From Clostridiales bacterium (GTDB lineage: Bacteria; Bacillota; Clostridia; Lachnospirales; Lachnospiraceae), in assembly GCA_020860715.1 (NCBI GenBank), contig JAJBTU010000015.1, positions 195,619 to 249,352 of the forward strand: 53,734 nt of DNA. Reading direction: 5' to 3'. Under the pieces are notes generated by a model. That model was not told where the DNA came from and made no database searches. It worked only from the letters and a program-made list of their open reading frames with translations. This document shows, in pieces, positions 15,374 through 24,404 of the stretch; the stretch's first letter is position 1; every line of letters begins with the position of its first letter. The position numbers and the translations under genes are program-made.

Positions 15374-16651
15374 CTATCGGAGCATATAACGTCTCACCAG
15401 TTCCAGCACATCCGCCAGATCCTCTCTCGTATGCGCTGCCGAGAGGAACATTGCTTCAAACTGCGACGGCGCAAGGTAAATGCCATTCGAGAGCATGAAA
15501 GAAAAATACTCTGCAAATGCGGATGTATCAGAGGTTTTTGCGGACGCGTAATCCACGACCGGCTCCGCAGTGAAAAACATGCAGCCGAGAGAACCGCAGG
15601 AATTGACCTGCACAGCCGCACCGGTTTCCTTTGCAATCTGTTTTAAGGAGCCAAAGAACCACTGCCCCTTCTTATTCAGTTCCTCATAAATCTCCGGCTG
15701 CTCTTTTAAGATAGTCAGCTGCGCCAGCCCGGCAGCCATTGCCACCGGATTGCCGCTCAAGGTGCCAGCCTGATAGACCGGACCGACCGGAGCAACCTGC
15801 TCCATGATTGCCCGTTTTCCACCGTACGCGCCGACCGGCATGCCCGCTCCGATGATTTTCCCATACGTAACCAGATCGGCGTCCACGCCAAAATAGCCCT
15901 GTGCTCCGGTGAAGCCAAGGCGGAATCCGGTAATGACTTCATCAAAGATCAGCACCGCACCGTATTTTGTGCAAAGGCTGCGCAGGCCTTCCAGAAATCC
16001 TTCGGCCGGCGGCACAACCCCCATATTCGCGCCGACCGGCTCCACGATCACCGCGGCAATTTCGTCCGGAAATTCCTCAAAAAGCCGTTTCACACTCGAC
16101 AGGTCGTTGTAGGCGGCGGAAAGCGTATCCTTTGTGCAGCCCTGCGGCACGCCTGCACTGTCCGGGATCCCTGCCGTCATCACACCGGAACCTGCCTGCA
16201 CCAGCAGCGCATCCGAATGCCCGTGATAACATCCCATGAACTTGACGATTTTGTCACGTCCGGTGTAGCCGCGCGCTGCACGGATCGCACTCATCACAGC
16301 CTCTGTACCGGAATTTACCATACGCACCATGTCCACATTCGGTACAGAACTGCAGATCAGCTCGGCCATCTCGACCTCGCGCTTTGTCGCCGCACCAAAA
16401 CTCAAGCCGTCCGCACAGGCCGCAATTACCGCTTCGCGGACCGTCGGCTCGTCATGCCCTAAAATCATCGGTCCCCATGAACCAACGAAATCGAGATAAC
16501 GGTTGCCGTCCTCATCTGTCAGATAAGCGCCATGCGCGGACGAAATCATCCGCGGCGTCTGTCCCACCGAGCCAAACGCGCGCACCGGACTGTTGACTCC
16601 GCCTGGGATCACCCTGCAGGCTCGCTGAAATAATTCTTCTGATTTTGTCAT
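15374..16651 (-). CDS. hemL: Glutamate-1-semialdehyde 2,1-aminomutase HemL
   Basis: HemL converts glutamate-1-semialdehyde to 5-aminolevulinate using PMP/PLP. The 425-residue protein carries VIPGGVNSPVRAFGSVG, GSWGPMILGHDEP, NSGTEAVMSAIRAARG, IFDEVITGFR, the PLP lysine in VTYGKIIGAGMPVGAYGG and YQAGTLSGNPVAMAAG. The ATG at 16651 has AAAGGA at good spacing; an upstream in-frame start at 16681 would add 10 residues without family support. It follows hemB by 42 nt. Confidence 0.96.
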   Translation of the reverse strand: MTKSEELFQRACRVIPGGVNSPVRAFGSVGQTPRMISSAHGAYLTDEDGNRYLDFVGSWGPMILGHDEPTVREAVIAACADGLSFGAATKREVEMAELICSSVPNVDMVRMVNSGTEAVMSAIRAARGYTGRDKIVKFMGCYHGHSDALLVQAGSGVMTAGIPDSAGVPQGCTKDTLSAAYNDLSSVKRLFEEFPDEIAAVIVEPVGANMGVVPPAEGFLEGLRSLCTKYGAVLIFDEVITGFRLGFTGAQGYFGVDADLVTYGKIIGAGMPVGAYGGKRAIMEQVAPVGPVYQAGTLSGNPVAMAAGLAQLTILKEQPEIYEELNKKGQWFFGSLKQIAKETGAAVQVNSCGSLGCMFFTAEPVVDYASAKTSDTSAFAEYFSFMLSNGIYLAPSQFEAMFLSAAHTREDLADVLELVRRYMLR

Positions 16652-16693
16652 TCCATTCCTTTGCCTTTCTGAATTCTGCACACAGCTCTTCTT

Positions 16694-17695
16694 CTATCCA
16701 ATCTTGCCTTCATGGATATACCTGGCAATCTCTTCCGCGAAATAGGTCAGATAGATATCGCAGCCTGCGCGAAACGCGGAGATGGCTGTCTCACAGATGA
16801 TTTTTTCCTCATCGATATAGCCCAGCTGCGCGCCTGCTTTGATCATCGAATACTCGCCGCTTACACTGTAGGAGGCGATCGGCACATCCGTCACTTCTTT
16901 GATCTTTGCCACCATGTCAAGATAGGACATCGCCGGCTTCACCATGATGATATCCGCGCCCTCCTCCACATCGAGAAGCGCTTCCTTGATGCCTTCGCGG
17001 CTGTTATGGTAATCCATCTGATAGCTTCTGCGGTCGCCAAAGGCCGGAGCGCTGCCCGCCGCGTCGCGGAATGGCCCGTAAAACGCAGACGCGTATTTCA
17101 CCGCATAGGACATGATCGGCACATTCAAAAAGTCTTCCTCATCCAGCGCGGCCCGGATTGCAGCCACTCGGCCGTCCATCATATCCGATGGAGCAACCAT
17201 ATCCGCTCCCGCCCTTGCATGGGAAACCGCTGTCTTCGCAAGCAGCTCTAGCGTCCGGTCATTGTCAACCGTCTCCGCCGGCGATTTTGCAAGTATGCCG
17301 CAATGCCCATGCGACGTATACTCACACATGCACACATCCGTGATCAGATACATGCCCGGAAAATCCCGCTTTGCCTGACGCAGCGCTTTCTGAATGATCC
17401 CGTTTTCCGCGTAAGCGCCGCTCCCCACTTCATCCTTCTGATCCGGAATGCCAAAAAACATCACGCTTGATACTCCGGCATCAAGAAGCGACTGCAGCTT
17501 CTCTCCCATGCGGTCCACGCTGTAGCGAAACTGTCCCGGCATCGTCGGAATCTCTTCTTTGATATCCGTACCCTCTTTGATAAAAATCGGGTAGATCAGA
17601 GACGACGCATCCACACGCGTCTCCCGTACCATCTTGCGCAGTAACTCATTGCCGCGCAGCCGCCTCGGGCGGATTGTCATGTCCATATCCGTCAC
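16694..17695 (-). CDS. hemB: Delta-aminolevulinic acid dehydratase (porphobilinogen synthase) HemB
   Basis: HemB condenses two 5-aminolevulinates to porphobilinogen. The 333-residue TIM barrel starts RPRRLRGNELLRKMVRET, has a Cys-rich zinc loop (TDVCMCEYTSHGHCG), the two Schiff-base lysines in IMSYAVKYASAFYGPFRDA and IIMVKPAMSYLD, and the C-terminal VSGEYSMIKAGAQLGYIDE. Length is normal. It lies 5 nt downstream of the small FakA-C-like gene, so the two are translationally linked. Confidence 0.96.
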   Translation of the reverse strand: MTDMDMTIRPRRLRGNELLRKMVRETRVDASSLIYPIFIKEGTDIKEEIPTMPGQFRYSVDRMGEKLQSLLDAGVSSVMFFGIPDQKDEVGSGAYAENGIIQKALRQAKRDFPGMYLITDVCMCEYTSHGHCGILAKSPAETVDNDRTLELLAKTAVSHARAGADMVAPSDMMDGRVAAIRAALDEEDFLNVPIMSYAVKYASAFYGPFRDAAGSAPAFGDRRSYQMDYHNSREGIKEALLDVEEGADIIMVKPAMSYLDMVAKIKEVTDVPIASYSVSGEYSMIKAGAQLGYIDEEKIICETAISAFRAGCDIYLTYFAEEIARYIHEGKIG

Positions 17696-17700
17696 TCCCT

Positions 17701-17952
17701 TCAGCCCTTCAGCCCGCGGGACTGGCGATCCATATCTTCCACAACAATATCATAGATTTCTCCAAGGGAAGCGCAGTATTCCAACACCTTCCACGGCTCG
17801 TTGGTATGGAAATGAATCTTGATCAGTTCCTCATCGCCGACCGCCAGAAGGCAGTCTCCCTTGAAATTTTCCGTGAAATAATCGCTGATCACATCCTCAT
17901 CCAGATTCTCGCCCTCGATCAATAATTGTGTGTCGTACTTAAATTCCAGCAT
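17701..17952 (-). CDS. Small protein resembling the C-terminal domain of FakA/YloV (DAK-like)
   Basis: An 83-residue stand-alone protein that I recognise only by resemblance: EFKYDTQLLIEGENLDED, GDCLLAVGDEELIKIHFHTNEPWKVLEYC and GEIYDIVVEDMDRQ parallel the C-terminal domain of fatty-acid kinase subunit FakA/YloV (GDS-x-V-V-x-x-D-x-x-x-K-x-H-x-H-T). No N-terminal kinase or linker domain is present. Similar short clostridial proteins tend to be annotated as kinase-to-dihydroxyacetone-kinase. It is placed 5 nt before hemB and about 90 nt after the cobA-hemD fusion, so it is expressed with tetrapyrrole genes; its role there is unknown. Confidence 0.7.
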   Translation of the reverse strand: MLEFKYDTQLLIEGENLDEDVISDYFTENFKGDCLLAVGDEELIKIHFHTNEPWKVLEYCASLGEIYDIVVEDMDRQSRGLKG

Positions 17953-18042
17953 AGTTTTTTCCTCCTCTCATGATTGTATCGGTATGCCAAAATGAAGTCA
18001 AGAAAAAATATGAATAAACAATCGAAATATCTGCGACAGGAA

Positions 18043-19629
18043 CTACTTGTCCGCTTTTTGGCAAATTTCACACAGGCACTCTATCAAACTGTCAATCGAT
18101 GATTTTTTCGCCACAAAAGTCTTCATACCAAATTCTTTGGCAGCAGCCTCCGTCTGCTTTCCGATGCAGAGCGCATTTACTTTCGTATAATCAATCTCTC
18201 CCACAGCGCCGGCAAAGCCCCGCACAGTGGAGGCACTGGTAAACATCACGTAATCAATTGTTCCCTCCGCAAATTCTTTTTGCAGATCCACAAAGCGGCT
18301 CGTCTCATATCTCGTTTCATAGGTCTGGATATCGTCAACCAGGAAGCCATCTCCGAGCTCCTCGATCAATTCCGGGGAACCAAGTGCGGCGCGGGGAATC
18401 AGGATGCGCGGCCGATTCACACAATTGCTGTTACCATTTCCACCTTTGTTTTCACTGTTGGATGAACAATCGAAATCCGTGATGTTTCGGAGCGCCCGCC
18501 CCAAATGCCAGGCGTCGTAAACATCCGGCATCAGATCCGCGTAAAACCCATGCTCTGCAAGTGCCTTTTTCGTTCCGCCGCCGATCACGGCAAACTTTGC
18601 ATTCCCAAGCGCACGGCAGTCGATGCCGCGTTCTGCCATCTCCTCAAAAAAGATGCGCACGCCGGTCGGGCTTGTGAACACGATCCACTGATAAGAATCC
18701 AGTTCAAAAAGCGCCTGCGACAGCCTTTCATTATGGGGGATTCGCTCGGTGCGGATTGCAGGGAATTCCAGCACTTCTGCTCCTTTCGCCCGCAGCTTTG
18801 CCGCGGTCTCGCTGATCAGTTCTTTCGGCCGCGTCAGCAGCACCTTTACACCGCCAAGGGGCTGATGGTCGGCATCTGCCCAGGAAAACTGCTCCGCAAG
18901 AGCACAGACTTCACCGACTACAATAATGGCCGGCGTACAAAAGCCCTGCTGTTTTACTTCCTCTTCCAGAGTCGCCACAGTCGCAACGATACGCCGCTGG
19001 TGCGCGGTCGTTCCCTGCATAAGCAGCGCTGCCGGAGTATCAGGGTTCATCCCTGCCGCAAGCAGGCCCTGACATATATCGCCGAGCGCACTTACGCCCA
19101 TCAGGAAAACAAGAGTCCCTTTTGTGCGGATCAGAGCCTCAAAGTCGATATTTAATCCGTTTACCTCTGCGCGCTTATGACCTGTAATAATATGCACGGA
19201 AGAACAAAAATCTCTGTGCGTCACAGGGATTCCCTGATATGCCGGAACCGCGAACGCGGATGTCACGCCGGGCACCACTTCAAACGGAATCCCGGCCCGG
19301 ATCAGTTCCTCAATCTCTTCGCCGCCGCGCCCAAAAAGAAACGGATCTCCGCCTTTTAAGCGCACCACGCGTTTCCCTTCCTGCGCTTTTTGTACAAGCA
19401 GTTTACTGATCTGTTCCTGCGGCATGATGTGATGGTTCGCACGTTTGCCTACGTTGATCGCTTCTGCCGTATCAGGGATCATGCTGAGAATCCCCTGACC
19501 TGCAAGAGCGTCATAGACCACAACATCCGCGGATTCCAGCACCTGCTTTCCTTTTAACGTAAAAAGTCCGGGATCAGAAGGCCCCGCCCCTACCAAAAAT
19601 ACCCTGCCAGATTTCTCCTGTTGATTCAT
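18043..19629 (-). CDS. cobA-hemD: Fused uroporphyrinogen-III C-methyltransferase / uroporphyrinogen-III synthase
   Basis: The 528-residue protein combines two sequential steps: HemD cyclises hydroxymethylbilane to uroporphyrinogen III and CobA/SUMT methylates it to precorrin-2. Residues about 8-250 are SUMT ([57 protein letters not shown]). Residues about 260-525 are HemD ([54 protein letters not shown]). A polar Ser/Asn/Gly-rich stretch (about residues 391-405) interrupts the HemD half. Such fusion is usual in clostridia that make B12 or siroheme but no haem. Confidence 0.95.
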   Translation of the reverse strand: MNQQEKSGRVFLVGAGPSDPGLFTLKGKQVLESADVVVYDALAGQGILSMIPDTAEAINVGKRANHHIMPQEQISKLLVQKAQEGKRVVRLKGGDPFLFGRGGEEIEELIRAGIPFEVVPGVTSAFAVPAYQGIPVTHRDFCSSVHIITGHKRAEVNGLNIDFEALIRTKGTLVFLMGVSALGDICQGLLAAGMNPDTPAALLMQGTTAHQRRIVATVATLEEEVKQQGFCTPAIIVVGEVCALAEQFSWADADHQPLGGVKVLLTRPKELISETAAKLRAKGAEVLEFPAIRTERIPHNERLSQALFELDSYQWIVFTSPTGVRIFFEEMAERGIDCRALGNAKFAVIGGGTKKALAEHGFYADLMPDVYDAWHLGRALRNITDFDCSSNSENKGGNGNSNCVNRPRILIPRAALGSPELIEELGDGFLVDDIQTYETRYETSRFVDLQKEFAEGTIDYVMFTSASTVRGFAGAVGEIDYTKVNALCIGKQTEAAAKEFGMKTFVAKKSSIDSLIECLCEICQKADK

Positions 19630-19647
19630 TGCAATACACCTGTCCTT

Positions 19648-20598
19648 TTACATAAAAGAATGCGCCACAGCTTCACCGACTTTTTCGGGGCTAAGAATGC
19701 TGCCTGTCCTGCTTCCCCGACAGACTTTTCCTGTCTCTTCATCAAAATAAAACGCATCCAGACGCAAAATGAGCAGCTCATCCGATTGCTTATCCGGCTG
19801 CAAATCGAAACGTACAGCAGGCTGCAAATCCGGCTGTAAATTTTTTCCCATATTCATCACCTGCGCATACGCCGCCACAGGCGTACTGCAGTTTCCGCCA
19901 AGCGCATGGACGAACGCCCGCTCCGCTTTTGCGCAGATTGCCGCGGCTTCGTCCGAATATCCGGACAAATAGCTGTAATCTTCACCCGCGCGTCCCTGTA
20001 CGGCCAAAATTCCCTGTCCGGCTGCCGGTATCATTTCCTCTGTCGTAAAATAACGGCTGATCCTGTGCTCCAGCCCCAGCCTTTTTAAACCGGCCGCGGC
20101 CAGGATTGTCGCGCCAAATTCCCCACTGTCCAGTTTTCTCAGACGGGTCTGCACATTTCCCCGAATCGGTGCAAATACTGCCTGCGGATACAGCTGCGCA
20201 AACTGCAGCATCCTGCGCCTGGAAGAGCAGCCGACCGGCTTTGAAAAATCAATCTCTGCCGCGCCCTCAGGCAGGATCAGCGCGTCCCGCACGTCCTCGC
20301 GCGCGGAATATGCAATCAAAGGAAGATCTTCTGGCAGTTCCATCGGGACATCCTTCAGGCTGTGTACAGACAGATCCGAGCGGCCATCCATCAGCGCGGC
20401 ATCCAGTTCTTTGACAAAAAGCCCCTTGCCGCCGATTTTTTCCAGGGACTGATTGAGAATCTTATCACCGGTAGTTTTCATGGTAAGGATTTCCACATCC
20501 AGACCCGGATTGTTCTTCTGTATGTACTGCCGCACCATCTCTGACTGAATCACAGCCAGACGGCTTTCCCTGCTGCCTATGATGATTTTTTCGGACAT
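19648..20598 (-). CDS. hemC: Hydroxymethylbilane synthase (porphobilinogen deaminase) HemC
   Basis: HemC polymerises four porphobilinogens into hydroxymethylbilane on a dipyrromethane cofactor. The product of about 316 residues has IIIGSRESRLAVIQSEMV, SVHSLKDVPMELPEDL, RRRMLQFAQLYP, RGNVQTRLRKL and the cofactor-binding Cys in ALGGNCSTPVAAYA. Start choice is uncertain: ATG 20598 gives the usual MSEKIIIGSR, while an in-frame TTG at 20607 is closer to the GGGAG. Just after the cofactor Cys lies an unusual LQP-D-LQP repeat insert. It precedes cobA-hemD's 5' end by 18 nt in transcription order. Confidence 0.95.
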   Translation of the reverse strand: MSEKIIIGSRESRLAVIQSEMVRQYIQKNNPGLDVEILTMKTTGDKILNQSLEKIGGKGLFVKELDAALMDGRSDLSVHSLKDVPMELPEDLPLIAYSAREDVRDALILPEGAAEIDFSKPVGCSSRRRMLQFAQLYPQAVFAPIRGNVQTRLRKLDSGEFGATILAAAGLKRLGLEHRISRYFTTEEMIPAAGQGILAVQGRAGEDYSYLSGYSDEAAAICAKAERAFVHALGGNCSTPVAAYAQVMNMGKNLQPDLQPAVRFDLQPDKQSDELLILRLDAFYFDEETGKVCRGSRTGSILSPEKVGEAVAHSFM

Positions 20599-20695
20599 TT
20601 TGCGCAAATTCTCCCTTTTTATAATTCATACTAAAATCGATCTGTGCGGCCAGCCCATATTCTAAAGCGAACAGGCTGCTTTTTCATGTGAAAGT

Positions 20696-21949
20696 TCATT
20701 CATGGTTCGTATCATGATACACTTCTTCCAGCCCCTCAACGCATTCCCGGAATGCTGCCTTACTCACAGTGTCGCGCAGGCCAAACAGCAGTTTATTCAT
20801 GGTGCGTTCCGCCGCTGCCTCAATGTCGCCGCGCAGCGACGCTTTTTCTTCTTCCGCCATCGGAAGGGCCCGCAGCTTCTTCGTCAGACGATTCTCCAGA
20901 TCGATGGCAGCCAGTTCCTTAATCTCCTGGATCTTCGGAACCACATCCACACATTCGTACCATGCAAAAAAGTCTTCCATCTGCTCCGCAAAGCATGCTT
21001 CCGCATCAGCGATGGCCTTTTTCTGCGCCTCGCTTACTGCTTCCTCGCGGAAACAGTCGATATCGTAGAGACAAACGCCGTCCAGCTCCGCCACAGTGGG
21101 TTCGATATCACGGGGAACAGCAAGGTCAATCAGTACGACAGACTTCTTCTGATTGAAATGCGATGCCACCAGTTCCTTCGTCAGCGTATAATTCGGGCTG
21201 ACTGTCGCGCTGAGTACATAATCGCACTCACCAAACAGTTCCATCCGGCGTCCGTAATCGATGCGCGAACAGTTTTTCGGAATCTCGACAACACCGCTGC
21301 GGTACTGCCGTACTGTCACAGTCACATCCGCACCCTGCTGCTGAAACTGAGTTGCGGCAAGTTTGCCCATCACGCCGTTGCCGATGACCATGATCTTTTT
21401 CCCTTCGAACGTATATCCTTCTTCCTTAAGCGTGCGGATCGCCGTGCGGACCACGGACTGATCAGAGGGCGAAAGCTGATCGCTCGTCTTTACTTTTTTG
21501 GCGGCTGTGATCGCCTGGCGAAACAGGGTCTCCAGCACATGATCCGCCGCGTAATGCCCGCGCGCAAACGCAAGCGCATCCTTCACCTGCGTCACGATCT
21601 GATCGTCCCCCAGAATACGGGATTCCAGCCCTCCTGAAAGCCGGAACAGATGATGCACGGCCTCCCGTTCTTCCCGGAAACGAAAATACGGACGATACTT
21701 CCCGTAAAGGTCTTCCGGCAGATTTCGCAGCTCGCAGAGCAGTTCAAAAATATCGTTTTCAAACTCTTCCCCGGTGCTTAAGTAAAGTTCCATCCGGTTG
21801 CAGGTAGAGATCAGGACGCAGCCCTCAATGCCTTTGATCTGCTTTAAGTGCTCCAGAGCCTCCGTCATACTCTTTTTTGTAAATGAAAAAACGGTACGTA
21901 TATCAATCGGGGCGATGCTGTGATCGATCCCCGCCATCAGTATTCCCAA
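20696..21949 (-). CDS. hemA: Glutamyl-tRNA reductase HemA
   Basis: HemA reduces glutamyl-tRNA to glutamate-1-semialdehyde, the committed step of the C5 pathway. The 417-residue protein has the catalytic Cys50 in LISTCNRMELY, GGLESRILGDDQI, the NADPH site KKIMVIGNGVMGKLAA (typical G-x-G-x-x-G), VVLIDLAVPRDIEP and a C-terminal dimerisation helix region. Length is typical. It is followed by hemC after about 90 nt and preceded by a 36-bp tandem repeat at the end of cbiK. Confidence 0.96.
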   Translation of the reverse strand: MGILMAGIDHSIAPIDIRTVFSFTKKSMTEALEHLKQIKGIEGCVLISTCNRMELYLSTGEEFENDIFELLCELRNLPEDLYGKYRPYFRFREEREAVHHLFRLSGGLESRILGDDQIVTQVKDALAFARGHYAADHVLETLFRQAITAAKKVKTSDQLSPSDQSVVRTAIRTLKEEGYTFEGKKIMVIGNGVMGKLAATQFQQQGADVTVTVRQYRSGVVEIPKNCSRIDYGRRMELFGECDYVLSATVSPNYTLTKELVASHFNQKKSVVLIDLAVPRDIEPTVAELDGVCLYDIDCFREEAVSEAQKKAIADAEACFAEQMEDFFAWYECVDVVPKIQEIKELAAIDLENRLTKKLRALPMAEEEKASLRGDIEAAAERTMNKLLFGLRDTVSKAAFRECVEGLEEVYHDTNHE

Positions 21950-21979
21950 AGTGATTCCTCCATCTTATTCTTGATCCGT

Positions 21980-22086
21980 TTGAAGCATATCATCCCGGCT
22001 TGCACATGATCTAATTGAAGCATATTCATTGCAGCTTCCACATGATCCAGTTAAAGCAGATTCACCGCAGCTTCCACATGATCCAG
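21980..22086 (-). repeat. 36-bp tandem repeat spanning the cbiK stop codon (about three copies)
   Basis: Units lie at 22051-22086, 22015-22050 and 21980-22014 (the last is 35 nt and more diverged). The first unit is the final 12 codons of cbiK (LDHVEAAVNLL plus stop); in the second the stop codon TAA is CAA, so it would encode LDHVEAAMNMLQ if in frame. The third has a one-base loss. The repeat fills the gap before hemA. Confidence 0.85.
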
Positions 22087-22839
22087 AAACATTTCATGTA
22101 CGCCGGCATATTCACCCAGACCTTTTAAAATACAGGCGACCTCAAATCCTGCCCTTTCAAACTGACTCTTCCAGGAACCCTCCTCTTCACCGGCCAGATC
22201 ATTTTCCGCGTGATCTCCAGCGACAATCATAAACGGCGCCAGAAGCACCCGCCTCGGATGGTTCTCATTGACCCTGCGCATAAGAACATCCAGCGAAGGA
22301 TACGCTTCCACGGTACCCATGAATATATTTTTATATCCCATATCCTTAAAGAGGTAATCCAGCGCGGCATAGACAGAATTTGCGTAATGCTCGGTTCCAT
22401 GCCCCATCAGCACCAGCGCCTCATCCTCGTCCGGACAAATCTCATCCGCGATCACGCGGACGATCCGCCTGCAATCCTCCTGTGTCGTCAAAAGCGGCGC
22501 ACCCACGGATACCCGCCGGAACAGATGCCGGCAAGCGTTGATATCCGCAAGCATCCGATCATTTTCGATACCGTTGATCACATGCGTCGGCTGAATGACG
22601 ACATCCGCGATCCCATCCTCAGCCATCATATGCAGCGCATCCTGTACATCCGGAATCACAATCCCGTCCCGCTTTTCTATTTTTCTGCGGATCATTCCGC
22701 TCGTCCAGGCACGATAAACCCGGCAGGCAGGAAAACGTTTTCTCATACTTTCTTCAATCCGGTCCAGTGTCTTTTCCCTGGTCCCGGCGTAACTGGTCCC
22801 AAAGCTGACTGCCAGAATTGCCTGATTGCTCTCACTCAT
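22051..22839 (-). CDS. cbiK: Sirohydrochlorin cobaltochelatase CbiK
   Basis: CbiK inserts Co2+ into sirohydrochlorin, opening the anaerobic (early-cobalt) B12 route. The 262-residue protein has AILAVSFGTSYAGTREKTL at the start, IQPTHVINGIE, the metal-binding His in LVLMGHGTEHYAN, GTVEAYPSLD and PFMIVAGDHAENDLAG with the second metal His. No signal peptide is present, so it is the cytoplasmic form. The last 12 codons form the first unit of a tandem repeat. It follows hom by 85 nt. Confidence 0.95.
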   Translation of the reverse strand: MSESNQAILAVSFGTSYAGTREKTLDRIEESMRKRFPACRVYRAWTSGMIRRKIEKRDGIVIPDVQDALHMMAEDGIADVVIQPTHVINGIENDRMLADINACRHLFRRVSVGAPLLTTQEDCRRIVRVIADEICPDEDEALVLMGHGTEHYANSVYAALDYLFKDMGYKNIFMGTVEAYPSLDVLMRRVNENHPRRVLLAPFMIVAGDHAENDLAGEEEGSWKSQFERAGFEVACILKGLGEYAGVHEMFLDHVEAAVNLL

Positions 22840-22924
22840 TTTGTGTTCCCTTCACAAGTATTCATCTGCTTCGCATACGAGCAACTGTATTACATTTATG
22901 CAGCCGTTTCATATATGTGCAATT

Positions 22925-24274
22925 TCACTCCGCCGTATACACACGGATCATCGAACAGATCTGTCTCGTTCCTTTTTTATCGCGAATGCACTGGACAGCT
23001 TTCTGGAAATCTCCCTCGCGGACCACGTCGGTAATCACCACGATCTGCGCGCTCGGAAGCTCCTTGTCTGCGTCATCCCCTGTGCCTCTGTCAGTTTCCT
23101 CATGGAACGGAATATGCCGCTGCTTCTGTATGATCTGATCCACGCTGACCTGATGTCTCGCAAACACATCAGCCAGCTCTGCCAGCACACCAATCCGGTC
23201 TTCCACCTCTACGCGCAGGAAATAACGGCTCCGAACATCCTCCATCCTCTTGACCGGAAGATGTCGGTAGCAGGTACAGGAAATCCTGGCGTTGCAGCCA
23301 TGGACAATATTTCTCGCCACATCAAAAACATCACCGACCACCGCGCTCGCGGTCGGCAGCTCGCCCGCGCCGCGCCCCTGAAACATCGCGTCCTCCACGG
23401 CGTCTCCCCGCACAAAAACAGCATTGTAGGAATCGTTCACAGCCGCAAGCGGATGCCGTTTGGGAATCAGCATCGGAGCGACATAAGCCTCAATGGAAGT
23501 CCCGTCACTGTGCGCCATGCCGATCAGCTTGATGCAGCAGCCCATCTCCTGCGCATACCGGATATCATCCGGGGTGATTTTCGTGATCCCTTCTGTGCGG
23601 ACATCTTCTACGGATACTCTGGAGTTAAACGCTATGGAAGCGATAATCGCCACTTTCCGGGCGGCATCCAGCCCTTCTACATCCGCGGTCGGGTCTGCCT
23701 CCGCATACCCCAGCTTTGTCGCCAGCGCAAGGGCCTCGCCAAATTCCATACTGTCCTGCTCCATTCGGGTGAGGATATAATTCGTCGTGCCATTGACGAT
23801 ACCCATCACCTCACTCAGATGGTTCGCCGCCAGCGACTGCTTCAGAGGTGTAATTACCGGAATCGCGCCGGCAACTGCGGCCTCAAACATCAGATCGCAG
23901 CCATTTTCCTTCGCCAGATCCATCAGTCTGCCATGATCCGAAGCGATCAGATCCTTATTCGCGGTCACAACATGTTTCCCAGCTTTCAGGGCAGCTTCGA
24001 TAAAATCCGCAGCCCTGGTCGTCCCGCCGATCAGTTCGATCACAATCTCCACCTTGTCATCGTTAATAATATCCTCAAACCGATCTGTGATCAGCTCCGG
24101 CTCGTCCACCTTTGCCGCCGCACGCTCTTTATTCCGGACAAGAATCCAGCGCAGCTCCAGCTGCGCCCCTATTTTATATATCATCTCTTCGCGCTGCGCC
24201 TTCAGCACCTTATAGGTGCCCAGCCCTACCGTGCCAAGGCCCAGAAGCGCCACGCCGATTGTTCTGTTTTCCAT
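22925..24274 (-). CDS. hom: Homoserine dehydrogenase
   Basis: The enzyme reduces aspartate semialdehyde to homoserine, leading to threonine and methionine. The 449-residue protein has an N-terminal NAD(P) domain (VALLGLGTVGLGTYKVL), GKHVVTANKDLIA, the catalytic domain (GIVNGTTNYILTRM, LGYAEADPTADVEGLDAARK) and a C-terminal ACT domain (about 360-445, FLRVEVEDRIGVLAELADVF) for amino acid feedback. It is the first gene after a strong promoter, and cbiK-hemA-hemC and so on follow on the same strand. Threonine feeds CobD's substrate, which may explain the association, but chance is possible. Confidence 0.95.
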   Translation of the reverse strand: MENRTIGVALLGLGTVGLGTYKVLKAQREEMIYKIGAQLELRWILVRNKERAAAKVDEPELITDRFEDIINDDKVEIVIELIGGTTRAADFIEAALKAGKHVVTANKDLIASDHGRLMDLAKENGCDLMFEAAVAGAIPVITPLKQSLAANHLSEVMGIVNGTTNYILTRMEQDSMEFGEALALATKLGYAEADPTADVEGLDAARKVAIIASIAFNSRVSVEDVRTEGITKITPDDIRYAQEMGCCIKLIGMAHSDGTSIEAYVAPMLIPKRHPLAAVNDSYNAVFVRGDAVEDAMFQGRGAGELPTASAVVGDVFDVARNIVHGCNARISCTCYRHLPVKRMEDVRSRYFLRVEVEDRIGVLAELADVFARHQVSVDQIIQKQRHIPFHEETDRGTGDDADKELPSAQIVVITDVVREGDFQKAVQCIRDKKGTRQICSMIRVYTAE

Positions 24275-24335
24275 CTGAATTTTTCTCCCTGATTATTCAA
24301 CTGTTCCTGATCTCTATTCCAGCTTTACAGGCCGG

Positions 24336-24365
24336 AATATACAGAGTATATACCCATGTTGTCAA
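24336..24365 (-). promoter_or_regulatory. Promoter of hom (and probably the tetrapyrrole block) with overlapping inverted repeat
   Basis: Minus strand TTGACA at 24360-24365, 18-nt spacer, TATATT at 24336-24341. A perfect inverted repeat ATATAC-AGA-GTATAT (24337-24351) overlaps the -10 box and looks like an operator. Confidence 0.7.
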
Positions 24366-24404
24366 TAAAAGCAAGTGAAAAACAGCGCCGGGTCACAAAA
24401 GCCC

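Noticed and set aside
21980-22086. CRISPR-like repeat
   Set aside because: The 36-bp units are contiguous with no spacers and derive from coding sequence.
22826-24292. Long rightward open frame (488 codons) opposite hom
   Set aside because: Antisense to homoserine dehydrogenase with all its motifs intact; composition is that of a reverse-frame shadow.
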